From Alphaproteobacteria bacterium (GTDB lineage: Bacteria; Pseudomonadota; Alphaproteobacteria; Micropepsales; Micropepsaceae), in assembly GCA_947473475.1 (NCBI GenBank), contig CANJBZ010000033.1, forward strand, positions 1-43,239: DNA of 43,239 bases, in the 5' to 3' direction. Below the pieces are notes generated by a model. That model made no database searches, was not told where the DNA came from, and saw nothing but the letters and a program-made list of their open reading frames with translations. A program made the translations under genes and the position numbers. Positions 8,374 through 18,808 of this stretch are shown here, one piece after another (positions within the stretch are counted from its first letter, which is position 1; each line of letters starts with the position of its first letter).

Positions 8374-10616
8374 GAGCCGCCTCTACGCGACCAGGGACGT
8401 TTGCCGCGTTCCGCAGCGACCGTCTCAATACGGATTTCCTTACCAAGCGTAACCGCCGACGCGCCGTTGCGCAGCGCATCGAAGCGATCAAGGACCAAGT
8501 CCGGTCCTTTGCAGGTGCGCCGTATCGGAACGGCGCTGATCACAATGCCCGCGCGCCCGCAATCTTCGACCAATGCTGCGGCGCGCATGGAAAACGCTAC
8601 CAGCCGACCATCCCTCGCCTTTGCGACGCAGCCATACTCGTCACATTGCGCGCCGGCCTGAGCGGCGGCCAAATCGCGGCGGTCGCCATCGCGAAGCATC
8701 CACTGTTCGGCCGTGTACTCGTCGGGATGCGCTCCCAGGATCGTCAATTTGCCGTCGGCGCCGCGCACTGCGAGCGATTGTCCGTCGCGCGGAATGAAAA
8801 TGTCCGGCGGGGCGCTGGCCGCGATGAGAGCAAACCCGATGCCGATGGGAGCAAATCCAAGCCAGCGCCAGCGCCGTTGCCACAGCGCAATCCACAACCC
8901 GCCGAATGCGATCGCCATCAGCGCCGAAACCGGCCACGCCCGCACGAGCGTGGTCGCGCCAGGAAGTTCCGCGACCCAATGCGCGATGGTTGTCATAACG
9001 TGCACGCCCCAACCCATCAGATGCAGCGGCGCAGCTTCCAGTCCGGCCGGCATTGCCAGCACGGCAAAGGCCGCTGAAGGCATGATGACAAACGCCACCA
9101 CGGGCTCAGCCAGCAAATTGGCCAGCACCGAATACGCCGCCGCGCGATCGAAATGGTAGATGGCGAACGGCGTCGTCGCGAGTGTCGCAACGAGGCTCGT
9201 GAGCATCATAGCGAGCACGTAACGGCGGCCCTTTCGCCACCACCGGCCAAACCGGCCGGCCGTTGCGGCCTCATCCCGCGCACGCGACGCATTCCATTCG
9301 GCCAGGGCGATCAATCCGATCACCGCGGCAAAGGACATCTGAAAACCCGGATCGACCAGATCCTCCGGTTCGAATATCAGGAGCACAAGCGCCGCCAGCG
9401 CAACGGCGCGCATCGATAGCGCCGGACGATCCGCCAGCACGCCAAGCAGCATCATCGACAGCATGAGATAGGACCGCACGGCCGGAGAGCCGCCGCCGCT
9501 GATGGCCAGATAAAAACTCGCGCTCAGGAAAGCAGCCACAGCCGCCCATTTCTTGATGGGCTGCGTCAACGCGATGGAGGGAAATAACGCCAGCAGCGCC
9601 CGCAACACCCAGAACACGCCAAGACCCGCGAGCGCCAGATGCAGGCCAGAAATAGAAAGCACATGCGCCAAGCCGGAATCGCGATAGGCCTGCACCTCCT
9701 CCTCATCGATTTTTCCCCGCTCGCCCGTAATCAGCGCAGCGGCGATGCTTCCATCCGCGCCCGGAATGGCGGCCTCCACACGTCCGCTCATGGACAGGCG
9801 CAAAGCTTCGATCCGCATGCTCACGCGGTCCAGGAGACCGGGGGGCGGCGCTGCTTCCACCGGCACCGGCGCGCCATAGGTGAAGCCCACACCGCCCAGT
9901 TCTTGAAAGTAAGCCCAGCGGGCGAAGTCGTAGCCACGGGGAAGCGCCGGTTCGGGCGGCGGGCGCAGCACCGCCAACGCCGAGACGACAACGCCCGGCT
10001 GGGCCGTGGCAACCGACTTGGCGCCGATCAGAGTCAGGCGCAGCTTGCGCGGCAACGGAGTGGCGCCGTCACCCAGCCTTTCCGGCGCAATGACGATGCG
10101 GGCGCGATTGGGCGCGCGAATGTCCACGCTTTCGATACGTCCGGTCAGCCGGACCGGTCCCATATCCCGCGTGATGACGGGCGCGTCAACGCGCAGGGTG
10201 CGGACTTTTGCCGCGGCAAAGCCAAGCGCCGCCGCAGCCATCAGTACACAGATGAAGCGCAAAACGGCGCCGCTGCTCCTTGGTGCAGCGACCGCGCACA
10301 ACAGCCCAGCGAAACCTATGCCGATCGCCAATGCAGCCGGCGGTTCGGTAAGAAGCGCGAAATAGGCAGCGATGCCCGCGCCGAAGGCGACCACACACCA
10401 GGGAAGCCAACGTTCCTGCTCGGCTGCGAGATTTCGGGCGATCCGCGTGAAAGCCCCGGCCAAGAGGCCCGGACGGGTTTGCGTTGCAATAGCAGAGCCG
10501 CCGGGAACGCCCACCCTGCCCGCCGCTTCCGTTTCCGGCCGCAGGCGGCTTGCCAATCCTCGCAGTCGCGTGCCGAGGCCTGTTCGCACCGCCCCCCCTT
10601 TGCTAGAAGCGTGCAT
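8367..10616 (-). CDS. comEC: ComEC/Rec2-family inner-membrane DNA uptake channel
   Basis: About 750 residues, strongly hydrophobic. ComEC carries transforming DNA across the inner membrane. Near residues 65-130 there are transmembrane helices, then a DUF4131/OB-like section ([18 protein letters not shown]). The Competence domain follows, with [40 protein letters not shown] in pieces and a series of helices. The C-terminus ([20 protein letters not shown] onward) resembles the metallo-beta-lactamase-like tail but without HxHxDH metal ligands, which is usual for this class. The start is uncertain: ATG at 10616 lacks a Shine-Dalgarno, while a GTG at 10589 is preceded by AAAGGGGGG. It is divergent from gltX and its end overlaps lexA. 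Confidence 0.9.
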   Translation of the reverse strand: MHASSKGGAVRTGLGTRLRGLASRLRPETEAAGRVGVPGGSAIATQTRPGLLAGAFTRIARNLAAEQERWLPWCVVAFGAGIAAYFALLTEPPAALAIGIGFAGLLCAVAAPRSSGAVLRFICVLMAAAALGFAAAKVRTLRVDAPVITRDMGPVRLTGRIESVDIRAPNRARIVIAPERLGDGATPLPRKLRLTLIGAKSVATAQPGVVVSALAVLRPPPEPALPRGYDFARWAYFQELGGVGFTYGAPVPVEAAPPPGLLDRVSMRIEALRLSMSGRVEAAIPGADGSIAAALITGERGKIDEEEVQAYRDSGLAHVLSISGLHLALAGLGVFWVLRALLALFPSIALTQPIKKWAAVAAFLSASFYLAISGGGSPAVRSYLMLSMMLLGVLADRPALSMRAVALAALVLLIFEPEDLVDPGFQMSFAAVIGLIALAEWNASRARDEAATAGRFGRWWRKGRRYVLAMMLTSLVATLATTPFAIYHFDRAAAYSVLANLLAEPVVAFVIMPSAAFAVLAMPAGLEAAPLHLMGWGVHVMTTIAHWVAELPGATTLVRAWPVSALMAIAFGGLWIALWQRRWRWLGFAPIGIGFALIAASAPPDIFIPRDGQSLAVRGADGKLTILGAHPDEYTAEQWMLRDGDRRDLAAAQAGAQCDEYGCVAKARDGRLVAFSMRAAALVEDCGRAGIVISAVPIRRTCKGPDLVLDRFDALRNGASAVTLGKEIRIETVAAERGKRPWSRRGGSQ

Positions 10617-10633
10617 CCAAAAGACGAGACATA

Positions 10634-12046
10634 ATGACCGAAAATCCCAAGCCCGTCCTGCGCTTCGCACCCTCTCCCACTGGTTTTCTGCACATTGGCG
10701 GCGCCCGCACGGCCCTGTTTAACTGGCTGTATGCCCGCCATACCGGCGGCAAATTCCTGCTGCGGATCGAAGACACTGACCGCGAGCGTTCGACGCCCGA
10801 AGCCGTGGCCGCCATCTTCAACGGCATGACCTGGATGGGGCTCGACTGGGACGGCGAGCCGACATTTCAGTTCGCCCGCGCTGAGCGGCATCGCGAGGTT
10901 GCGGAACAATTGCTGGCCCAGGGTCGCGCTTATCGCTGCTACGCGACGCCGCAGGAACTGGAGCAAATGCGGACCGAGCAAAAAGCCAAAGGGCTGTCGG
11001 TCCGCTATGACGGCCGTTGGCGCGACCGTTCGCCCGGCCCGGAGCAGGCTAACATGCCTTTTGTGGTCCGGATCAAAGGGCCGCAAACCGGCGAGACGGT
11101 GGTCCATGACGTCGTGCAAGGCACCGTGCGGTGGTCGAACGACCAGCTCGACGACATGGTGCTGTTACGGAGCGACGGCAACCCGACTTACATGCTGGCG
11201 GTTGTGGTCGACGATTTCGACATGAGCGTCACCCATGTAATCCGGGGCGCCGACCATCTGAACAATGCCGCGCGGCAATTGCAGATCATCCAAGCCATGG
11301 GATGGTCCATTCCAGTTTACGGGCACGTTCCCCTGATCCATGGGGCGGATGGCGCCAAGCTGTCGAAGCGGCATGGCGCGCTGGCGGTGGAGGCCTATCG
11401 TGACATGGGTTATTTGCCCGAAGCGATGCGGAACTATCTTCTGCGCCTGGGGTGGAGCCATGGCGACGAAGAAATCATTCCGACCGAAAAGGCAATCGAC
11501 TGGTTCAACCTCGATGGCATCGGCCGCTCGGCCGCCCGGTTCGACCTGAAAAAGCTCGACAGTCTCAACGCACATTACATGCGTGACATGTATGACGGCG
11601 CACTGGCCGACGAGGCTGTGGCCCTGGCGAACCGCGTGCATCCAGGCCGTACCTTCGATGAGGTCAGACGCGCCCGCCTGACGGCGGCCATGCCGCTGTT
11701 GAAGCCACGTGCAAAGACCTTGGTCGAACTTTTGGAAAAGGCTGATTTTCTCTTTACGGACGGCGCCCCGCCCGCGGACAAAGCGGCGCAAGCGGCTCTC
11801 ACCGGCGAGGCAAAGCTTCTGCTTCCCAAGCTGGCAGCCGCGCTGGATGGCTCGGACTGGGATACGGCATCGCTCGAAGCACGGGCGCGCGCTTTCGCTG
11901 AGGCTGAAGGCGTAAAGCTCGGCGATATCGCGCAACCTTTGCGAGCAGCTCTCACCGGACGGACGGCCTCGCCGCCGGTGTTCGACGTCATGGCCGTTTT
12001 GGGCCGCGAAGAATCCTTGACTCGTATTCGGGCTCAAGGCGAATAA
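10634..12046 (+). CDS. gltX: Glutamyl-tRNA synthetase
   Basis: 470 residues, normal length for a bacterial class I GluRS, which charges tRNA-Glu in the cytoplasm. The ATP-binding HIGH motif appears as [15 protein letters not shown] (near residue 16), with IEDTDRERS after it. The second ATP motif KMSKS appears as KLSKRHGAL. The discriminating and anticodon-binding C-terminal helices fill about 310-470. The start lies 17-44 bases from the divergent comEC start, depending on which comEC start is used. gltA follows after 113 bases. Alphaproteobacteria often have a second gltX, and this window shows only one. Confidence 0.96.
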   Translation: MTENPKPVLRFAPSPTGFLHIGGARTALFNWLYARHTGGKFLLRIEDTDRERSTPEAVAAIFNGMTWMGLDWDGEPTFQFARAERHREVAEQLLAQGRAYRCYATPQELEQMRTEQKAKGLSVRYDGRWRDRSPGPEQANMPFVVRIKGPQTGETVVHDVVQGTVRWSNDQLDDMVLLRSDGNPTYMLAVVVDDFDMSVTHVIRGADHLNNAARQLQIIQAMGWSIPVYGHVPLIHGADGAKLSKRHGALAVEAYRDMGYLPEAMRNYLLRLGWSHGDEEIIPTEKAIDWFNLDGIGRSAARFDLKKLDSLNAHYMRDMYDGALADEAVALANRVHPGRTFDEVRRARLTAAMPLLKPRAKTLVELLEKADFLFTDGAPPADKAAQAALTGEAKLLLPKLAAALDGSDWDTASLEARARAFAEAEGVKLGDIAQPLRAALTGRTASPPVFDVMAVLGREESLTRIRAQGE

Positions 12047-12159
12047 AGTCTTAATCCGCGTTCATGGGGCACTCGCGGAGCATTCGTTAAGGCGCTAGGT
12101 ATTAAAATAAAAATACGGACCTTTGGGGAGGGCCGCTCCATAACTTACGGAGTCCTGAA

Positions 12160-13476
<1,317 letters not shown>

Positions 13477-13494
13477 ACGAAAGGTCTTACGGCC

Positions 13495-13701
13495 ATGCAT
13501 CCAGGCGAAGCGGAACCCTATCCTCTGTCGCCGATCGATGCAGCCGGCGACAACCACCGCCGGCGCCCAGCGTGGCGCCGCGTGGTGGCCGCCGCTGTCA
13601 TGGGTGCTTTTACGCTGATGCTTGTTACGCTCGGTTTCACCCGCTACGCGCATCACCCCGCGTACGGCATCCGTCATCTTGTGCCCACAACCCTCAACTG
13701 A
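13495..13701 (+). CDS. Small predicted single-pass membrane protein
   Basis: 68 residues. I do not recognise a family. The N-terminal 27 residues are polar and end in a basic cluster (HRRRPAWRR), followed by one hydrophobic helix (VVAAAVMGAFTLMLVTLGFT, about 30-49) and a short polar tail. The positive-inside rule predicts a cytoplasmic N-terminus. AAAGG lies about ten bases before the ATG. It sits 18 bases after gltA and 13 before the next gene, so it could be cotranscribed with either. It could be a chance ORF, but spacing and the clean transmembrane helix favour a real gene. Confidence 0.5.
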   Translation: MHPGEAEPYPLSPIDAAGDNHRRRPAWRRVVAAAVMGAFTLMLVTLGFTRYAHHPAYGIRHLVPTTLN

Positions 13702-13714
13702 AAGCGGATCGGCC

Positions 13715-14488
13715 ATGAAGGTTTTGCTGCGGAGTCTGCTCGCGCCATTGGCGCTCATTGCCAGCGTAAGTCTTGCTCCCTTGGCGAGCGCCGCCGGCAT
13801 TCCGGGAAAACAGATGACGCTGCCGGCGAGCGAACATGCGGTGAAGGTTGAATATTTCCGCGCACCCGGAAACGGCAAGCGCCCAACGGTGCTGATGCTG
13901 CATGGCGGCGCGGGTTGGGGCGGCGCGGAAGGCCGCACGGAAAATTTCGAGCACTACGGCAGCGAACTGGCGAACCACGGCTTCGACGCCTACATGGTTT
14001 CGTATTACAGCGACCAGGACATCGTCGACCGTAAGGCCAACGCACCCGGCGTCAGCATCAAGCGTTTCCCGGCTTGGGCGCAACTCGTCAGTGAACTGAC
14101 GGCCGATGTGAAGAAGATGCCGGACTCCAATGGCAAGGTTGGACTTGTAGGCTTCTCCAATGGCGGCAATCTCTCGGCCCATGCCACACCGCTGGATAAG
14201 AATATCGACGCCGCAGTGGTCTATTACGGCGGCGTGTCGCGCGTGCCCGGCTATGAGGCCAAGCGATTTCCGCCGATGATGATTTTTCACGGCGAGGCCG
14301 ATACGCGCGAGCCGATCGAACGCGGCAAGCGTTTGTTTGAGGCGGCCAAGGCGGTTCACACCGATGTCGAATTTCATTCCTATCCCGGCATCAATCATGG
14401 CTTTGGGCAGAGCCTGGGCACACCCGCCGCCGACGATGCCTTTCAGCGTGCGCTGGCGTTCCTGAACAAGCAGCTCAAAGAGGAATAA
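13715..14488 (+). CDS. Exported dienelactone-hydrolase-like alpha/beta hydrolase (copy 1)
   Basis: 257 residues from the ATG at 13715. The earlier in-frame start would bury the signal peptide MKVLLRSLLAPLALIASVSLA (cleavage near ASA-AG, residue 27). The fold is alpha/beta hydrolase of the dienelactone hydrolase type: TVLMLHGGAGWGG (oxyanion region), nucleophile elbow GFSNG with S148, D196 in FHGEADTREP, and H228 in NHGFG. Classical dienelactone hydrolase uses cysteine, whereas here the nucleophile is serine, so an esterase or peptidase-like activity is more likely. The substrate is unknown and the location is periplasmic by inference. The next gene is a close paralogue starting five bases later. 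Confidence 0.82.
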   Translation: MKVLLRSLLAPLALIASVSLAPLASAAGIPGKQMTLPASEHAVKVEYFRAPGNGKRPTVLMLHGGAGWGGAEGRTENFEHYGSELANHGFDAYMVSYYSDQDIVDRKANAPGVSIKRFPAWAQLVSELTADVKKMPDSNGKVGLVGFSNGGNLSAHATPLDKNIDAAVVYYGGVSRVPGYEAKRFPPMMIFHGEADTREPIERGKRLFEAAKAVHTDVEFHSYPGINHGFGQSLGTPAADDAFQRALAFLNKQLKEE

Positions 14489-14493
14489 CGGCG

Positions 14494-15240
14494 ATGCTCC
14501 GCTCGTTGCGCGCCGCAGCTGCGGCGCTTGTTCTTGCCGCGTTTGTGACTCCAGCAGGCGCAGCCGGCATTCAAGGCAAGAAAATCACGCTGCCGTCGAG
14601 CGAGCGTGCCGTACATGTGACGCAATTCAAAGCGCCCGGAACCTCCCCGCGTCCTTCGGTGCTTTTGCTTCATGGCGCCGGCGGATTCGACCGGCAAATC
14701 GCGAACAATGAACGCTATGCCGCGCAGCTCGCCGAACAAGGCTTCGATGCCTATCTCGTTTACTACTACAGCGACCGCGACGATCAGATGATGTCCAACG
14801 GCATCAACGTCTTCGAGCAACGCTATCCCGCCTGGGCCAAAATGGTTGGCGAACTCGCGGAATATCTGGAAAAGCAAAAGGACTCGAACGGCAAGGCCGG
14901 GCTGGTCGGATTTTCCAATGGCGGCATTCTCGCGACCGGCGCGTCCACGCTCGATCCGAAAATCAACGCTGCTGTTATCTATTACGGCACCGATCCCTGG
15001 CCGCTGGGCACGCCCGCGAAACGGTTTCCGCCGCTCCTGATCCTGCACGGCGATGCCGATCAGATCATTCCGGTCGACGCCGGCAAGGAGTTGGCCGCCG
15101 AAGCGAAATCCCTGGGTGGACCGGCTGACCTCGTGATCTATCCGGGCGAAAGCCACGGCTTCGGTGCGCGCTGGGACGACAAGAATGCAACCGATGCCTT
15201 CAACCGGGCGGTTGCGTTCCTCACGAAACAGCTGAAATAG
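14494..15240 (+). CDS. Exported dienelactone-hydrolase-like alpha/beta hydrolase (copy 2)
   Basis: 248 residues and a tandem duplicate of the gene before it: both share AAGI-GK, a KAPG/RAPG segment, the YYSD segment, GLVGFSNGG and a KRFPP segment. The signal peptide is MLRSLRAAAAALVLAAFVTPAGA. The triad is S141, D189 and H221 (GESHGFG). The start is supported by GAGGA at the 3' end of the upstream gene, so translation is probably coupled. The two copies have diverged in the loop after the first strand and in the lid region (residues 94-110), suggesting different substrates. Periplasmic location is inferred. The natural substrate cannot be told from sequence. Confidence 0.82.
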   Translation: MLRSLRAAAAALVLAAFVTPAGAAGIQGKKITLPSSERAVHVTQFKAPGTSPRPSVLLLHGAGGFDRQIANNERYAAQLAEQGFDAYLVYYYSDRDDQMMSNGINVFEQRYPAWAKMVGELAEYLEKQKDSNGKAGLVGFSNGGILATGASTLDPKINAAVIYYGTDPWPLGTPAKRFPPLLILHGDADQIIPVDAGKELAAEAKSLGGPADLVIYPGESHGFGARWDDKNATDAFNRAVAFLTKQLK

Positions 15241-15306
15241 CCGCCTTCCCCTGCCCGCCCCGCTCCCATACAAGGGCGCCCTGAGTTTCGATGGGAAAGC
15301 ACCATC

Positions 15307-16644
15307 ATGGCTGGCGGCAAGACGATGGACTTGAATCCGATTTATCTGGCCGTCGATCACTTCCGGGCGGGCCGCCTGGAGCCCGCGGCCGAACTGTGCC
15401 GTGCCATCCTCAATCACACGCCCGACGATACGGCCACCAATCACCTCCTGGGCGTGATCTATTTCAAGCAGGGCAAAACCCACGCGGCGCGCGAACTGCT
15501 CATGTTTGCCAGCACGTGCGCGGACGCAACGCCGGAAATTCACAACAATCTCGGCGCGGTGTTGAACGCCCTAGGCGACCAGGAAGGCGCGCTTGCCTCC
15601 TTCAAACGCGCGGCCGGTTACCAGCCGGGCTTTGCCGCCGCGCACAATAACATCGCCGTCATCCAGCGCGCCCGGGGTGAAACCAAGGAAGCCATCGACA
15701 CGCTGCGCCGTGCTGTTGCGCTCAATCCGGACCTCGCCGAAGCCAAGACCAACTTGCGCAACGTCTATGTCGACGTGGTGCCGCCCTGGCATTTCGCCAT
15801 GATGGGCGACAAACCGCGCAACGACGCCTATGAGGCGGCAATCACCCGCGCCGTCGCCGGAAAGCGCGTGCTCGATATCGGCACGGGTTCTGGTCTGCTG
15901 TCCATGATCGCTGCCCGCGCCGGCGCCAAGAGCGTCATCACCTGCGAGGCGGTGCCAATGATCGCCAGCCGTGCGCAGGATATTATTGCCGCGAACGGAT
16001 TGTCGGACCGGATTACCGTTGTGGGCAGACGCTCGACCGAGCTTGCCGTCGGCGTGGGCATTTCCGAACGCGCGCAAGTTCTGGTGACGGAGGTTTTCTC
16101 CGGCGAGCTCATCAATGAAGGCGTTCTCGGAACTATCGAGCATGCGCATCAGCAATTGCTGACTCCCGACGCCATTGTCATTCCCGCCGCGGCATCCGCG
16201 ATGGGTTATCTGATCGGTGGCCCGGCCATCGAAAAGATGTTGTTTGCAGGTGAGAACAACGGTTTCGATCTATCGATGTTCAACGACTTCGCGCCGCCGG
16301 CTTTGCCGGTCACGCTCGAAGCGTTTCCGCATGAGGTGTTATCCGCCGATATCGAGCTGTTGCGGTTCGACCTCAACGCGAAGATGTTTTCCATGGGAAG
16401 CCGGCCTCTTAACATCATGGCAACGCAGCACGGCGTTTGCGCCGGTATCGCGCAATGGATCAAGCTCGATCTGGATTCGTCAACGCGCTACGAAAACCGC
16501 CCCGCGCCGGGCGGTCATGGCAGCGGCCACTGGCCGCAATTGCTCTATCGCTTTCCGCGGCTGATCCGCGTCAAACCCGGCGATATCCTCAAGGTACACG
16601 TGCGCCACGACCGCAAACAGATCTCCGTGGATTTGATGCAGTAG
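15307..16644 (+). CDS. TPR-PRMT fusion: putative protein arginine methyltransferase
   Basis: 445 residues. Residues about 10-155 form three to four tetratricopeptide repeats (for example IHNNLGAVLNALGDQEGALA and the following AHNNIAVIQRARGETKEAID). From about 160 there is a SAM-dependent methyltransferase: motif I VLDIGTGSGL (188-197), the acidic E214 after strand 2, and TEVFSGELINEG (261-272), which matches the double-E loop of PRMT7/PRMT9-type arginine methyltransferases. GHWPQ at 407-411 corresponds to the THW loop. The beta-barrel domain follows to the end. TPR plus PRMT is the arrangement known in animal PRMT9. The substrate is unknown. GGGA lies about 12 bases before the ATG, and a second ATG six codons on is possible. 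The neighbours are exported hydrolases, with no obvious functional link. Confidence 0.83.
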   Translation: MAGGKTMDLNPIYLAVDHFRAGRLEPAAELCRAILNHTPDDTATNHLLGVIYFKQGKTHAARELLMFASTCADATPEIHNNLGAVLNALGDQEGALASFKRAAGYQPGFAAAHNNIAVIQRARGETKEAIDTLRRAVALNPDLAEAKTNLRNVYVDVVPPWHFAMMGDKPRNDAYEAAITRAVAGKRVLDIGTGSGLLSMIAARAGAKSVITCEAVPMIASRAQDIIAANGLSDRITVVGRRSTELAVGVGISERAQVLVTEVFSGELINEGVLGTIEHAHQQLLTPDAIVIPAAASAMGYLIGGPAIEKMLFAGENNGFDLSMFNDFAPPALPVTLEAFPHEVLSADIELLRFDLNAKMFSMGSRPLNIMATQHGVCAGIAQWIKLDLDSSTRYENRPAPGGHGSGHWPQLLYRFPRLIRVKPGDILKVHVRHDRKQISVDLMQ

Positions 16645-16654
16645 CCGCTGAATA

Positions 16655-16770
16655 CCCTCCCCTTGAGGGAGGGTCGAAATTGCGACAGCAATTTCGGGGA
16701 GGGGAGCGGGTTCGCAAATGTCCCCTCCCCGAAGCGGCTGCGCCGCTTCGACCCTCCCTCAAGGGGAGGG
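16655..16770. repeat. Nested palindromic intergenic repeat, possible bidirectional terminator
   Basis: A perfect 24-base inverted repeat (16655-16678 with 16747-16770, core CCCTCCCCTTGAGGGAGGG) encloses a second perfect 13-base pair (16693-16705 TTCGGGGAGGGGA with 16721-16733). The arms are themselves partly self-complementary. It sits between two convergent genes, and its right arm supplies the last codons and stop (16759-16761) of lpxB. It looks like a dispersed REP/BIME-type element of alphaproteobacteria that landed at the end of lpxB. Confidence 0.85.
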
Positions 16771-17946
16771 TTGGAATCCCGCCAATTCCAGCACGGTGCG
16801 GGCGGCGCGTAGCGAGGGTGGTTCTTGCCCCAGGCCGAACGCGCGCACTGCTTCTTCGAGATCGCGCACTTGGCGTGCGCAGGCCGTTTCATCGGTGAGC
16901 AGCGATTTGAGGGCCGCGGCCAGCGGTTCCGGCGCGCAGGCATTCTGTTCAAATTCGGGCACTGCGGCGCGGTCGAGCACAATGTTGGTGAGCGTCATGT
17001 ACTTCACGTGCATCAGGTGCCGCGCCAACGCATAGGTGACCCCCCCTACCCGATACCCCACAACCATGGGCGTTCGGCTCAGCGCGACTTCGCTCGTGAC
17101 TGTGCCGGATGCAGCCAGCGCCACATCGGCGGCATCGAGGGCGGCGAATTTCTCGTCGTCCGTTTCCACGACATGAATGGGCGTCGGCCAGTTCGCCGCC
17201 GCCTCACGCACGAGATGAGCCACGTGGCCGACCGTCGGCGTAACACAGACGAGGCCGGGAATGTCGCGCGCCAATATCTCCACCGCGCCCTTAAACTGCG
17301 GCAGGATGAAACGGATTTCGCTGCGACGGCTTCCGGGCAGCACCGCAAGCAGCGGCGCCTCCGGTGCAATGCCGTGCCGGCGCCGGAATTCGTCGCCGCC
17401 TTTGATACGGCTCGCGCGCTCGATCACCGGATAGCCTACGGTGTAGGAAGCAATGCCGTAGCGTTCGAAGAACACGGTTTCGAACGGGAAAAAGGTGAGC
17501 ACCGCATCCATGTAGCGCGCCATTTTTCGCGCGCGATACGAGCGGGACGCCCACACTTGCGGCGGCGGATAATTGGCCGTGCGGATAGACGGGTCTATGC
17601 GCTTAAGCCGTTGCGCGATGCGGTGCGTGAAGTCGGGACTGTCGATCAGCAGAACAAGATCGGGGCGCGTCTTCAGCGCGAAGTCCGCCGCCTCACGCAC
17701 GCGGCGCAAAATCGCGGGGATGCGCGGGACCACCTCACGCAGGCCCATGACCGATGTCGCATCCAACGGATACAGGCTCTGTAACCCTTGTGCGGTCATT
17801 GCGGGGCCGCCGACGCCGACGATATGCACGCTATCTCCGGCCATCTCTTTCAGGCTCGCCATCAATTGCGCACCCAACTGATCGCCGGACGGCTCGCCCA
17901 CGACCAGCATGATGGTCAGCGGCCGCCCCCTCGCGTCTTCAGTCAC
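16759..17946 (-). CDS. lpxB: Lipid-A-disaccharide synthase
   Basis: 395 residues from GTG at 17946. This start is chosen because GGAGG lies at proper distance inside the end of lpxI and gives an eight-base overlap. An ATG at 17910, giving MLVVGEPSGDQLG, is the alternative. LpxB joins UDP-2,3-diacylglucosamine and lipid X to the lipid A disaccharide at the inner face of the inner membrane. Visible family features are LVVGEPSGDQLGAQLM, IDSPDFTHRIAQRLK, the Y-PPQVWAS segment, LAVLPGSRRSEI, and the C-terminal glycosyltransferase site ALAASGTVTSEVAL with RTPMVVGYR. The last codons (FQPSP) come from the intergenic repeat, so the original C-terminus may have been different. Confidence 0.94.
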   Translation of the reverse strand: MTEDARGRPLTIMLVVGEPSGDQLGAQLMASLKEMAGDSVHIVGVGGPAMTAQGLQSLYPLDATSVMGLREVVPRIPAILRRVREAADFALKTRPDLVLLIDSPDFTHRIAQRLKRIDPSIRTANYPPPQVWASRSYRARKMARYMDAVLTFFPFETVFFERYGIASYTVGYPVIERASRIKGGDEFRRRHGIAPEAPLLAVLPGSRRSEIRFILPQFKGAVEILARDIPGLVCVTPTVGHVAHLVREAAANWPTPIHVVETDDEKFAALDAADVALAASGTVTSEVALSRTPMVVGYRVGGVTYALARHLMHVKYMTLTNIVLDRAAVPEFEQNACAPEPLAAALKSLLTDETACARQVRDLEEAVRAFGLGQEPPSLRAARTVLELAGFQPSP

Positions 17947-18802
17947 CCCGGTAATCCTCCAGCGCGAAGCCGAAGACAAACACGCCGCGGCGGTCCGCTT
18001 CTTCGGTGACGCGGGTGCGGTCGACGATCAATCCGGCGCCGCCTTCAACGGCAATTCCGGCGAGCCCGGCCGCTGCCGCCAGCTCGACCGTCCGTACACC
18101 GACGACCGGCAAATCCACGCGCCGCTCCTGGTTGGGTTTGGCGGCTTTCACCACCACGCCTTTGCGGCTTTCCGCCGTGCCGCGCAGCGCGGCGGGCAAA
18201 CCTGCCACCCGCTGGAGCATGGCGTCGGTGCCTTCAGCGGCTTCGACGGCCAAGACCAAACCTTCGCAAACGACCGCGGCCTGGCCGATATCGAGCGCGC
18301 CCATGGCCAAGGCAACTTTGACCGCTTGCCTGATGTCGGCCTCGTGCTCCGCGGTTGGCTTTCGTGCCCCTAACGGTCCGAAAGGAGCTACCAGCCCAGC
18401 CGCCGCGTCCTTCGATCCAACAACGCGCAAACCTTCTTTTTCGAAAATGCCGACAAGCGAACGAAGCAGCGCATCGTCGCCTTTGAGAGCCGCCGCTACG
18501 ATTTTCGGCAGCGCCCACGCGCCCTTCACGTCCACCTTGAGCTTGGAAAATTCCGGCCGCGCGACCTTGCCCGCGAGTGTCACTTCCGAGCAGCCCGCTT
18601 CCTTCAGCAGCTTGAGCGCCTTGCCCAACTCACCCAGAGACGCAAAAGCGTGCGGGAACACCGCCACATCCGCCGCAACAGCCATTCCGTCGAGCGCCAC
18701 AAGAAACACCGAGCGCCCGCCGGCTTCCGCCGCGCGCGCGATAGCAAGCGGCAGTTCGCCTCCACCTGCGATAATTCCAAGCGTGTCGGCCGGCCCCGCC
18801 AT
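17939..18802 (-). CDS. lpxI: UDP-2,3-diacylglucosamine pyrophosphatase LpxI
   Basis: 287 residues, the DUF1009/LpxI family first defined in Caulobacter. It hydrolyses UDP-2,3-diacylglucosamine to lipid X and UMP, replacing the unrelated LpxH of E. coli. The N-terminal domain begins LGIIAGGGELPLAIARAA. The C-terminal domain has KAAKPNQERRVDLPVVGVRTV, in which the aspartate of VDLP is the expected catalytic metal ligand, then GLAGIAVEGGAGLIVDR. It lies between lpxA (six bases upstream) and lpxB (overlap), so the lipid A steps are co-translated. Confidence 0.95.
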   Translation of the reverse strand: MAGPADTLGIIAGGGELPLAIARAAEAGGRSVFLVALDGMAVAADVAVFPHAFASLGELGKALKLLKEAGCSEVTLAGKVARPEFSKLKVDVKGAWALPKIVAAALKGDDALLRSLVGIFEKEGLRVVGSKDAAAGLVAPFGPLGARKPTAEHEADIRQAVKVALAMGALDIGQAAVVCEGLVLAVEAAEGTDAMLQRVAGLPAALRGTAESRKGVVVKAAKPNQERRVDLPVVGVRTVELAAAAGLAGIAVEGGAGLIVDRTRVTEEADRRGVFVFGFALEDYRGD

Positions 18803-18808
18803 GAGGCG

